Assembly: GCA_045123975.1 (NCBI GenBank)
Contig: JBGVKV010000024.1
Location: forward strand, 1 to 25,873
Length of the DNA: 25,873 bases
Direction: 5' to 3'
Source of the DNA: SIG701 sp045123975
Lineage (GTDB): Bacteria; Bacillota; Clostridia; Oscillospirales; CAG-272
Shown here piece by piece: positions 7,271 through 14,026 of this stretch. The position numbers were made by a program, and so were the translations under genes. The notes beneath the pieces were generated by a model. That model searched no databases. It was not told where the DNA came from and saw only the letters and a program-made list of their open reading frames with translations. Within the stretch, counting starts at the first letter, position 1, and each line of letters opens with the position of its first letter.

Positions 7271-7299
7271 ATTATACCACAATTTTCCGAGTTTGTCAA
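7271..7299 (-). promoter_or_regulatory. sigma-70/SigA-type promoter of the leader-exporter operon
   Basis: Minus-strand TTGACA (7299-7294), exactly 17 bp, then TATAAT (7276-7271): both hexamers perfect. Transcription would begin near 7264, about 30 bases before the leader-peptide ATG. No operator palindrome is seen, consistent with control after initiation. Confidence 0.85.
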
Positions 7300-7350
7300 T
7301 AGAATGTTGGTTGATTTTTAAGAGAGAAAAAATATTATTCTTGAATTCTA

Positions 7351-7381
7351 CAAAAACGGCGACGTGATTGCTCACGCCGCC
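7351..7381 (-). terminator. intrinsic terminator behind the TnpV/DUF6809 pair
   Basis: A ten-bp stem with one mismatch (7358-7367 with 7372-7381, GGCG-CGTGA type arms) and a TTGC loop, followed on the minus strand by GTTTTTG. It ends the transcript of 7424-8064 before the exporter promoter begins, so the two units are transcribed separately. Confidence 0.75.
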
Positions 7382-7423
7382 ATAACATTTTTCGGGGGCT
7401 TCAAAGTTAAACGAAGATAATAT

Positions 7424-7696
7424 TTACGATACGTCGCTCATTATCGCCAATATAAGTTTTGCTCCGAGCTTGAACGCATATGTAAAGATTTCACGTTCGT
7501 TGATGTCGGTCAACTCGTTATAGCAATCATCGAATTTTTCAAGCAACTCTTTTTGCTGATCATTTAAAGTTGACAGCAAGTTGTCGTGATGATCGGCTAT
7601 GTATCCCATCAATTGCTTTGTTTCCTTGTCTTGGCTTCTGCAATCGGTGTTGGGACAGATGTTGCCATAGAACAATTCTTCAAGGATATATCTCAT
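7424..7696 (-). CDS. DUF6809-type small protein linked to clostridial mobile elements
   Basis: A 90-residue protein beginning MRYILEELFYGNICPNTDCR and ending KLGAKLILAIMSDVS. The first block, with its N-terminal LEELFYGNI and two cysteines, and the C-terminal FKLGAKL helix match my memory of small DUF6809 proteins that accompany transposon genes in Clostridia. Function is unknown; the middle is predicted helical and rich in charged residues. The start codon overlaps the TnpV stop by four bases (ATGA), and AAGGAGGTC lies upstream inside the TnpV gene, so the pair is translationally coupled. A terminator follows at 7351-7381. Confidence 0.7.
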   Translation of the reverse strand: MRYILEELFYGNICPNTDCRSQDKETKQLMGYIADHHDNLLSTLNDQQKELLEKFDDCYNELTDINEREIFTYAFKLGAKLILAIMSDVS

Positions 7697-8064
7697 TTAT
7701 AGATGACCTCCTTGAGAACAGTTTCTTCCGCGCTTGCCTTGACATTGTTCATCTCGGCAACCCAACGGAGCATATCGCGAGCTTTCAAATCCTCGTCAAC
7801 ACCTCTTTCGGTAGCAAGGCGGCTTATGATGCTTTCAAGCATTTCATTTGCTTCAAGGTCGATTTCGTGTAACCGAGCATTCAACTTGCCCTCGGTCAGA
7901 AGCGTAGTGTACCTTCCGCGACGATGATTTTTGATATAATCAAGATAAAACTGCCCGTACTTGCCAATTTGATAATTGGTTTGTTCGGGCAGTTTCATTT
8001 CTGGAATAAGACGCCCGTTTTCTTTACGATAGGTTCCACCAAGTTTTTCGTACAATGTTTTCAT
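7693..8064 (-). CDS. TnpV-like transposon-associated protein
   Basis: A 123-residue protein starting MKTLYEKLGGTYRKENGRLI, followed by PEMKLPEQ, IGKYGQFYLDYIKNHRRGRY, LLTEGKLNARLHEIDLEANE and AEMNNVKASAEE. This series of blocks is that of TnpV, found in Tn4451/Tn4453-type and related clostridial mobile elements; its biochemical role is not established. Start at 8064: GGAGATACTGTA precedes the ATG and the TnpV blocks begin at once; a GTG 60 bases upstream opens a longer frame but has no such support. No recombinase, resolvase or relaxase gene lies next to it, so the element is probably a remnant or extends in rearranged form. It sits at the AT-rich side of the composition boundary. Confidence 0.8.
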   Translation of the reverse strand: MKTLYEKLGGTYRKENGRLIPEMKLPEQTNYQIGKYGQFYLDYIKNHRRGRYTTLLTEGKLNARLHEIDLEANEMLESIISRLATERGVDEDLKARDMLRWVAEMNNVKASAEETVLKEVIYK

Positions 8065-8178
8065 TACAGTATCTCCATTCAAATTATTATTTGCGATATA
8101 TACTGTATCGATTGTCTTTACCACTTGTTTTTGAAACCTTCGTTACGGCGCGTCAGCTAACCACGCGGGTGTTTTTCT

Positions 8179-8955
8179 TTATTTTCTTGTGGGGGGAATC
8201 AGCTTCACGTCTTCCTCGGGGGTGATGCCCACCTTGCGGCAGAATTCCCGTGCCATCTCTTCTCCCGTGGGATCGGTGATGGCGTCCGGCGTGTGGGCGT
8301 CGATGCCCAGCACAAAGCGGTTGCCCACCTCGGCGGCGATGCGGTAGAACCGCTCGGAGGGATAATTGCGCTGAGCGGTCAGACCGAGAATATTCACCTC
8401 CAGCGGAATGTCCATTTCCTTGATGGCCTGGCAGAAGGGAAGCATATGACGGCGGTAGGTCTCGTCATCGCCCAGGAAATTTACCAGATCGGGATGGGCC
8501 AGATAGGTGAAGCGGCCGGTGCTCAGTCCCCGCAGCACCTGGGAGGTGTGGCGGATCAGATCCTCTTCCTTCTCGGTGGGGAGGAAATTGTGCTCGTAGC
8601 CGATTTCATTCCCGTCCAGATGCTGACCGAGAATCAGGTAATCCAGATCAAAGGGGCGGATCAGATCCAGCAGATCCTCAAACAGATCCGGATAATATTC
8701 CGCCTCCAGACCGAGCTTAATATCGATTCTGTCCTTGTATTCCTCCTTCAGGGCACGGATCGTTTTGCAGTACCCGTCCAGCTCCTCGGGCCGCATACGG
8801 AAGGTGGAGTAGTAATCGCCGGGGAAGATCTGGGGTGCGTGATCGGCAAAGCCAAGGGTGGTGAGGCCGGCGGCAATGGCCGCCTCAATATATTCTCTTT
8901 CCGTCCCCTGTGCGTGGCGGCACCGGACGGTGTGGGTATGGTAATTGTTTTTCAT
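8179..8955 (-). CDS. histidinol-phosphatase, PHP family (HisK/HisJ-like)
   Basis: A 258-residue PHP-domain phosphoesterase. Metal-binding signatures appear in order: NYHTHTVRCRHA (residues 3-14), GFADHAPQ near 35, GLEAEYY near 84, ILGQHLDG near 109, YLAHPDLVNFLG near 151, and GIDAHTPDAI near 227. The family removes phosphate from L-histidinol phosphate, the penultimate step of histidine synthesis, though some relatives act on other phosphoesters and no his genes are next to it. The start at 8955 places the HTH metal motif at residue 5 as usual; a start at 8988 would add eleven residues without a ribosome site. The gene stands alone with its own promoter, divergent from deoC. No convincing terminator follows, and the AT-rich island begins within about 50 bases of its stop. 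Confidence 0.85.
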   Translation of the reverse strand: MKNNYHTHTVRCRHAQGTEREYIEAAIAAGLTTLGFADHAPQIFPGDYYSTFRMRPEELDGYCKTIRALKEEYKDRIDIKLGLEAEYYPDLFEDLLDLIRPFDLDYLILGQHLDGNEIGYEHNFLPTEKEEDLIRHTSQVLRGLSTGRFTYLAHPDLVNFLGDDETYRRHMLPFCQAIKEMDIPLEVNILGLTAQRNYPSERFYRIAAEVGNRFVLGIDAHTPDAITDPTGEEMAREFCRKVGITPEEDVKLIPPTRK

Positions 8956-9004
8956 AAAGATTCTCGATTCTGTCAAAGGGTAGGGCATAAAAAAGTCCCG
9001 TATT

Positions 9005-9033
9005 ATGATAGCACAAAACGGATCGCCGTGCAA
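9005..9033 (-). promoter_or_regulatory. promoter of the PHP phosphatase gene
   Basis: Minus-strand TTGCAC (9033-9028), 17 bp, TATCAT (9010-9005). It lies about 50 bases before the chosen start codon and is divergent from the deoC promoter, whose -35 begins 45 bases away. Confidence 0.65.
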
Positions 9034-9077
9034 GGGCGGACGGCGGAATTTTCCCCGTAAGTATTTACGAAAATGCG

Positions 9078-9106
9078 TTGATTTTTCCACGGTATACCAG
9101 TATAAT
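9078..9106 (+). promoter_or_regulatory. promoter of the deoC-deoD-deoB::cdd-pdp operon
   Basis: TTGATT, 17 bp, TATAAT; the transcript would begin near 9113, about 30 bases before deoC. The spacer contains the perfect palindrome GGTATACC (9091-9098), a possible but unproven operator. No regulator gene (DeoR, CytR) lies beside it. Confidence 0.75.
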
Positions 9107-9142
9107 GTAAACAGAAACATAAATAATAACGGAGGAAATACT

Positions 9143-9808
9143 ATGAAAATCGAAGAAATACTTTCCTATGTGGATCATACCCTGCTTTCTCCCGCCGCAA
9201 GCTGGGAGGAAATCCGTCAGATCTGCGACGACGGTATGAAGTATAAGGTAGCATCCGTGTGCATTCCCGCAGACTACGTGGCCCGTGCATCGGAATACCT
9301 GGCAGGCCGTCTGCCCGTGTGCACCGTCATCGGCTTCCCCTGCGGCTACGCCACCACGGCCGTCAAGTGCGCAGAGACCGCTGATGCGGTGAAGAACGGC
9401 GCATCCGAGATCGATATGGTTATCAATATCGGCCGTCTGAAGGACAAGGATTACGACTACGTTCTGAATGAAATCCGTGCCGTCAAGGAAGCCTGCGACG
9501 GAAAGCTCTTGAAGGTCATCATCGAGACCTGCCTGCTTACGGAGGAGGAGAAGATCCGTATGTGCGAGATCGTGTCCGCATCCGGTGCCGACTTTATCAA
9601 GACATCCACGGGATTCTCTACCGGCGGTGCCACCCCGGCGGATATCGCTTTGTTCGCGGAGCACGTGGCGGATCACGTGAAGATCAAGGCCGCCGGCGGC
9701 ATCCGTTCCATCGCCGATGCGGAGAATTTCATCCGGTTGGGTGCCACCCGTCTGGGCACCAGCTCCATCGTGAAAATCGTAAAGAACGAACAATTGGGAA
9801 GTTACTGA
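9143..9808 (+). CDS. deoC: deoxyribose-phosphate aldolase
   Basis: A 221-residue class I aldolase, the normal bacterial DeoC length. It cleaves 2-deoxyribose-5-phosphate to glyceraldehyde-3-phosphate and acetaldehyde in the cytosol, the last step of deoxynucleoside breakdown. The Schiff-base lysine is K153 in DFIKTSTGFS, the helper lysine is K182 in KIKAAGGIRS, and the acidic partner is D91 in EIDMVINIG. The substrate loop VIGFPCGY is present. The start at 9143 follows GGAGGAAATACT; upstream in-frame codons are not plausible. It is first in the operon, 13 bp before deoD. The combination with phosphopentomutase and phosphorylases fits its role. Confidence 0.96.
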   Translation: MKIEEILSYVDHTLLSPAASWEEIRQICDDGMKYKVASVCIPADYVARASEYLAGRLPVCTVIGFPCGYATTAVKCAETADAVKNGASEIDMVINIGRLKDKDYDYVLNEIRAVKEACDGKLLKVIIETCLLTEEEKIRMCEIVSASGADFIKTSTGFSTGGATPADIALFAEHVADHVKIKAAGGIRSIADAENFIRLGATRLGTSSIVKIVKNEQLGSY

Positions 9809-9821
9809 AAGGAGATAGGTT

Positions 9822-10538
9822 ATGTCTACCCCTCATAACAGCGCCGCTCTCGGCGATTTTGCCAAAACCGTCCTTATGCCCGGCGATCCCCTTCGCGCCA
9901 AGTTTATCGCGGAGAATTTCCTTACTGATGCCCGCCTTGTAAATAACGTGCGCGGTATAAACGGCTATACGGGTACCTATCAGGGTGTTCCCGTTTCCGT
10001 AATGGCCAGCGGTATGGGCATTCCCTCCATCGGCATCTATTCCTATGAATTGTACACCCAGTACGGTGTGGAAAATATTATGCGCATCGGCTCCGCCGGT
10101 GCCATGTCCGAGGACGTGCACGTCCGGGATATCGTCATCGGTATGGGTGCCTGCACCAATTCCAATTTCGGCGATCAGTACAAGCTGTCCGGCACCTTTG
10201 CTCCCATCGCATCCTATACGATGATGCGCACCGCCATTGAGTCGGCGGAAGCCGTGGGTGCACGGTATCATGTGGGCAACATTCTTTCCTCCGACACCTT
10301 CTATTCCGATGACGAGGGCGGAAACGCCGGCTGGATGAAGATGGGCGTGCTGGCCGTGGAGATGGAAGCGGCCGGTCTGTATATGACTGCCGCAAGACTG
10401 AAGAAGAACGCTCTCGCTATCTGCACCATTTCCGACAGCCTGATCACAGGCGAAGCACTCCCCCCGCTGGAAAGACAGAATTCCTTCACACAGATGATGG
10501 AGATTGCCTTGAGAACGGCGGTGAAGCTGAATGGCTGA
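9822..10538 (+). CDS. deoD: purine-nucleoside phosphorylase, DeoD type
   Basis: A 238-residue hexameric-type PNP. It splits purine (deoxy)nucleosides with phosphate to base and (deoxy)ribose-1-phosphate. Visible are His5, the GDP loop at 21-23, Arg25, Arg44 (NVRGINGYTG), IMRIGSAGAM with phosphate-binding Arg88, VEMEAAGLY (ribose site, 179-187) and SDSLITGE with Asp205, the base-protonating residue of this type. The length is standard. AAGGAGATAGGTT precedes the ATG. It follows deoC by 13 bp, and its last eight bases overlap the start of deoB::cdd (ATGGCTGA), so the two are coupled. It is unrelated in detail to the phosphorylase in the island at 1487-2254, which has a different length and motifs. 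Confidence 0.95.
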   Translation: MSTPHNSAALGDFAKTVLMPGDPLRAKFIAENFLTDARLVNNVRGINGYTGTYQGVPVSVMASGMGIPSIGIYSYELYTQYGVENIMRIGSAGAMSEDVHVRDIVIGMGACTNSNFGDQYKLSGTFAPIASYTMMRTAIESAEAVGARYHVGNILSSDTFYSDDEGGNAGWMKMGVLAVEMEAAGLYMTAARLKKNALAICTISDSLITGEALPPLERQNSFTQMMEIALRTAVKLNG

Positions 10539-12123
10539 TATCAAACGGGTATTCCTGATTGTCCTGGATTCTCTGGGGATCGGTGCCGAACCGGATGCGG
10601 AGGCATTCGGGGACGTGCCGGACTGCAATACCTTTCGCCGGATTTCGACGGATCCTGCCTTCCGTGCCGATACGGTACGGCGACTGGGCATGGGCGAAAT
10701 CGAGGGCGTAGAGTGGCTGGGTGAGGGAGAGGATTCCCAAATCATCGGTATGCGCCTGCGGGAAAAATCCCGGGGCAAGGATACCACCACGGGCCATTGG
10801 GAGCTGGCGGGCGTCGTGTCCGAGCGGCCCATGCCCACCTATCCCGACGGATTTCCGGAGGAGGTGCTGGCGAAATTCCGTCAGGCAACCGGTCGGGGCG
10901 TGCTTTGCAACAAGCCCTATTCCGGTACGGACGTAATCCGTGATTACGGTCGTGAGCATCTGGAAACGGGGGATCTGATCGTTTATACCTCCGCGGACAG
11001 CGTGTTCCAGATTGCTGCCCACGAGGACGTGGTGCCCGTGGAGCAGCTGTACGAATATTGCCGAATGGCAAGAGAGATTCTGAAGGGTGAGCACGGCGTG
11101 GGCCGTGTGATTGCCCGCCCCTTTACGGGAGCGGATCCCAATTTCACCCGCACCGCCAATCGGCGGGACTTCTCCCTGACGCCGCCCGCACCCACCATGC
11201 TGGATGCCATCAAGGACGCCGGTCGGGACGTGATCGCCGTAGGCAAGATCAGCGATATTTTTGCCGGTCGGGGTGTGACCCGCTCCATCCATACCCACTC
11301 CAATACGGAGGGAATGGAAGTGACCGCCCGGCTGGCAAAGGAAGATTTCCACGGACTTTGCTTTGTGAATCTGGTGGATTTCGATATGGTCTACGGCCAC
11401 CGCAACGATATCTCCGGCTATGCAAAGGCGTTTGCCGAATTTGATACCTGGCTGGCAACGTTTTTGCCTCTCCTGGGCGAGGACGATGCTCTCATCATCA
11501 CCGCCGATCACGGATGCGATCCCGGCGATGACAGCACGGATCATACAAGAGAATACGTGCCCTGCATGATGTACGGGAAGAAGCTGCGGTATGAAAAGAG
11601 CGGCGGCACCCGTCCCACCTTTGCGGACGTGTCCGCGTATGTGTGCGATATGCTGGGCGTGGAATACCATGGCGCCGGCAAGATCGACCGATCCTGCCTT
11701 GAGCTTGCCGAGGACAGACTGCTGGAGATTGCCAAAGCGGGCATGAGCGCAGCCTACGCCCCCTATTCCGGTTATAAGGTAGGGGCGGCACTCTTGGACG
11801 AGAGCGGACAGATCTGGCGCGGCTGCAACGTGGAGAACGCATCCTACGGTGCCACCATCTGTGCCGAGAGAACGGCCGTTACCTATTGGGCACAGACCGG
11901 CGCGGCGGCAGAGGGACGGAAGCCCGTGGCTATCGCCGTCGTTGGCGGCAAGGATGGCGTGATCACCGATTTCGCACCGCCCTGCGGCATCTGCCGCCAG
12001 GTGATGATGGAATTCTGCGACCCCGACACCTTCCGCATTATCCTGACAAACGGAAAAGAGATCCGTTCTTACACACTTGCCGAAATTCTGCCTTTGGGAT
12101 TCGGTCCCGCCAAATTGGACTGA
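10531..12123 (+). CDS. deoB: fused phosphopentomutase-cytidine deaminase
   Basis: One 530-residue frame with two complete enzymes. Residues 1-389 are phosphopentomutase: LIVLDSLGIGAEPD with metal ligand D13, GKDTTTGHWELAG at 82-94 with the phosphorylated-threonine site at about T85, and ITADHGCDPGDDSTDHTREY with further metal ligands. Residues 392-527 are cytidine deaminase: YAPYSGYKVGAAL at 409, GCNVENASYG at 431, the zinc/catalytic C444-A445-E446, and PCGIC with zinc ligands C485 and C488. The domains are joined by a short link (GKIDRSCLELAEDR) with no stop or internal ribosome site seen. The mutase converts (deoxy)ribose-1-phosphate to the 5-phosphate; the deaminase turns (deoxy)cytidine into (deoxy)uridine. 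Both act in the pathway formed by the neighbours. In most bacteria these are separate genes. It overlaps deoD by 8 bp and is 14 bp before pdp. Confidence 0.93.
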   Translation: MADIKRVFLIVLDSLGIGAEPDAEAFGDVPDCNTFRRISTDPAFRADTVRRLGMGEIEGVEWLGEGEDSQIIGMRLREKSRGKDTTTGHWELAGVVSERPMPTYPDGFPEEVLAKFRQATGRGVLCNKPYSGTDVIRDYGREHLETGDLIVYTSADSVFQIAAHEDVVPVEQLYEYCRMAREILKGEHGVGRVIARPFTGADPNFTRTANRRDFSLTPPAPTMLDAIKDAGRDVIAVGKISDIFAGRGVTRSIHTHSNTEGMEVTARLAKEDFHGLCFVNLVDFDMVYGHRNDISGYAKAFAEFDTWLATFLPLLGEDDALIITADHGCDPGDDSTDHTREYVPCMMYGKKLRYEKSGGTRPTFADVSAYVCDMLGVEYHGAGKIDRSCLELAEDRLLEIAKAGMSAAYAPYSGYKVGAALLDESGQIWRGCNVENASYGATICAERTAVTYWAQTGAAAEGRKPVAIAVVGGKDGVITDFAPPCGICRQVMMEFCDPDTFRIILTNGKEIRSYTLAEILPLGFGPAKLD

Positions 12124-12137
12124 GAGGGTAAGAAACT

Positions 12138-13448
12138 ATGCGTGTATACGATCTGATACAGAAAAAGAAAAACGGCGAGGCGCTGTCGTCCGCGGAGCTG
12201 GAATTCCTGGTGATGGAATATACCGAGGGAAGAATCCCCGATTACCAGATGGCGGCCTTCGCCATGGCGGTGTATTTTCAGTCTATGACTGCCGAGGAAA
12301 CGGCGGCACTGACCGATGCCATGGCCCGTTCCGGCGATACGGTGGATCTGTCCTGCTTTGGGGATCTGTCGGTGGACAAGCATTCCACCGGCGGCGTGGG
12401 CGATAAGACCACGTTGATCCTTGCGCCCATCGTGGCATCCCTCGGATGCAAGGTGGCAAAGATGTCCGGCCGAGGCCTGGGCCACACGGGCGGTACCGTG
12501 GATAAGCTGGAATCCATCCCCGGATTCAAGACCACCTTGACCGGTGAGGAATTCCTCTCCCAGGTTACCGAGATCGGCGTGGCCGTCATCGGCCAGAGCG
12601 GCAATCTTGCTCCCGCCGATAAGAAGCTGTACGCCTTGCGGGACGTGACCGCCACGGTGGATTCGATCCCCTTGATCGCGTCCAGCATTATGAGCAAAAA
12701 ATTGGCCGCCGGCTCTCACTCCATCGTTTTGGACGTGAAATTCGGCAGCGGTGCCTTTATGAAGACCGAGGAAGACGCGGCAGCACTTGCCCGCGCTATG
12801 GTGGATATCGGTACGGCCTGCGGCCGGAACGTCAGCGCCGTGCTCACCAATATGGATATCCCTTTGGGCTGCGGTATCGGTAACGCTCTCGAGGTGGAAG
12901 AGGCTATGGAAGTCCTCCGGGGCGAAGGCCCTGCCGATCTGCGTACGGTGTCCGTGGTTCTTGCTTCCCATATGGTGGCCCTTGCTTTGGGCATCACGGT
13001 AGAGGAAGCAAAAGTTCGTGTGGAGGATACCCTCAACACAGGCCGTGCGTGGGATACCTTCCGACGTTGGATCACCGCCCAGGGCGGCGACGGTGCGGTG
13101 TGCGACGATCCCTCCGTGATGAAGCGATCCTCCATCATTCGGGAGGTGCGTGCTCCCCGCAGCGGATACATCACCCATATGAATACGGAAAAGATCGGCG
13201 AAGCCGCCGTGGTATTGGGCGCGGGTCGTGCCCGTAAGGAGGACGATATCGACCCCGCCGCCGGCTTGCGGATTCTGAAAAAGACCGGCGATTTTGTCCG
13301 GGAGGGCGAGATACTGGCCTATCTCCATACGGAGAGGGAAGAAGCCTTCCGTGAGGGCGCGTCCCGTTATCTGGATGCCATCGAAATTGGCGATGCTGCA
13401 CCGGAAACGATGCCTCTCATCTCCCGCATTATCCGGGCAGAAGAATAA
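12138..13448 (+). CDS. pdp: pyrimidine-nucleoside phosphorylase
   Basis: A 436-residue member of the thymidine/pyrimidine phosphorylase family. It cleaves thymidine, uridine or deoxyuridine to base and sugar-1-phosphate. Motifs: the phosphate-binding KHSTGGVGDK (81-90), the family signature KMSGRGLGHTGGTVDKLESI (108-127), YALRDVTATVDSIPLIASSIMSKK with the base-binding Arg/Ser/Lys near 170-195, and DVKFGSGAFMK. The C-terminal domain has the IREVRAPRSGYI segment. In low-GC Gram-positives the enzyme with this layout is usually the broad-specificity Pdp rather than DeoA. It would take the uridine made by the fused deaminase and feed sugar-1-phosphate to the fused mutase. Ribosome site GAGGGTAAG. 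The operon ends with the terminator at 13452. Confidence 0.93.
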   Translation: MRVYDLIQKKKNGEALSSAELEFLVMEYTEGRIPDYQMAAFAMAVYFQSMTAEETAALTDAMARSGDTVDLSCFGDLSVDKHSTGGVGDKTTLILAPIVASLGCKVAKMSGRGLGHTGGTVDKLESIPGFKTTLTGEEFLSQVTEIGVAVIGQSGNLAPADKKLYALRDVTATVDSIPLIASSIMSKKLAAGSHSIVLDVKFGSGAFMKTEEDAAALARAMVDIGTACGRNVSAVLTNMDIPLGCGIGNALEVEEAMEVLRGEGPADLRTVSVVLASHMVALALGITVEEAKVRVEDTLNTGRAWDTFRRWITAQGGDGAVCDDPSVMKRSSIIREVRAPRSGYITHMNTEKIGEAAVVLGAGRARKEDDIDPAAGLRILKKTGDFVREGEILAYLHTEREEAFREGASRYLDAIEIGDAAPETMPLISRIIRAEE

Positions 13449-13451
13449 AAA

Positions 13452-13476
13452 TAAAAGGGCTGTGAAACAGCCCTTT
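13452..13476. terminator. bidirectional terminator between pdp and the lipoprotein gene
   Basis: Perfect ten-bp stem AAAAGGGCTG / CAGCCCTTTT with a five-base loop. Both arms end in A/T runs, so it can stop the deo operon on the plus strand and the convergent lipoprotein gene (stop at 13482) on the minus strand. Confidence 0.88.
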
Positions 13477-13481
13477 TCCAT

Positions 13482-13826
13482 TTACGGATTGCAAATCTTA
13501 CACGGCTCGTATCCCCGGGATACAAGATCCTCTCGGGTGCCGGAGAAGCTTTCCCGGTTTCCTTCTTTGATCTTCGCGACACTGGAGCAGGCGGGATCGT
13601 GGAACTTTTTCGAACTGCGGTTCAAAACGTAGGTGCAGGATATTTCCTCTGCCGGAGTATCGGTGACGGATTCGGTCTCGGGCGGTTCGGTTACGCTTGT
13701 GGAGGTGATGGGTGCCCAGATATCGTCATTCAGGGTGAAAAACTCAATGCCGTCCGCAGGATCGGCTGATTGACAGCCGCACAGAATCAGGGTGAGCAGG
13801 GTAAGGAGTAAAGCCAGCTTTCGCAT
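13482..13826 (-). CDS. small lipoprotein with a Cys/His zinc-binding-like C-terminal module
   Basis: A 114-residue protein. A basic N-terminus and hydrophobic stretch (MRKLALLLTLLTLILCGC) end in a lipobox L-C-G-C, so Cys18 would be lipid-modified and the protein anchored outside the membrane. A Pro/Thr/Glu-rich linker (about 40-62) leads to the module YVLNRSSKKFHDPACSS ... SRGYEPCKICNP, with the H-x3-C ... C-x2-C pattern. The same module is common at the C-terminus of secreted nucleases and other surface proteins of Firmicutes and resembles the Ada-type zinc-binding fold. Here it stands alone behind a lipid anchor. Function unknown. It has its own promoter and shares a terminator with the deo operon. 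Confidence 0.75.
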   Translation of the reverse strand: MRKLALLLTLLTLILCGCQSADPADGIEFFTLNDDIWAPITSTSVTEPPETESVTDTPAEEISCTYVLNRSSKKFHDPACSSVAKIKEGNRESFSGTREDLVSRGYEPCKICNP

Positions 13827-13854
13827 TTGTTGACAACTTTCGCGTTTTTTCTAT

Positions 13855-13883
13855 AGTATACACCACAGCCGCCCAAAATGCAA
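13855..13883 (-). promoter_or_regulatory. promoter of the lipoprotein gene
   Basis: Minus-strand TTGCAT (13883-13878), 17 bp, TATACT (13860-13855), about 30 bases before the start codon. Confidence 0.65.
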
Positions 13884-13963
13884 TAGGGGTGTTTTGGGCT
13901 CGCCGGCATAGATTTTTGACAAAAAATCCTGTGTGAGTTTGCTGTTTTTCTCCACTTACTCCA

Positions 13964-13992
13964 TTGACGGCACATGGCGATTGTGCTATGAT
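13964..13992 (+). promoter_or_regulatory. promoter of the ECF S-component gene
   Basis: TTGACG, 17 bp, TATGAT; the transcript would begin near 13999, about 28 bases before the chosen start codon at 14027. That leaves no room for a riboswitch, which many vitamin ECF S components have. Confidence 0.65.
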
Positions 13993-14026
13993 AAAGGAAA
14001 ATTCCACGTATGGCTGTGAGGATCCC

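Noticed and set aside
8107..8165. Possible att site or terminator at the composition boundary
   Set aside because: CGCGT and ACGCG can form a short hairpin with a nine-base loop, but there is no T-run and no direct repeat was found elsewhere in the window.
8293..9060. 255-codon plus-strand frame opposite the PHP phosphatase
   Set aside because: The minus-strand frame contains all PHP metal motifs; this one has none and would overlap both divergent promoters.
10486..13481. Long minus-strand frames opposite deoB::cdd and pdp
   Set aside because: Composition artefacts of GC-rich codon use on the plus strand; no start context and no known domain.
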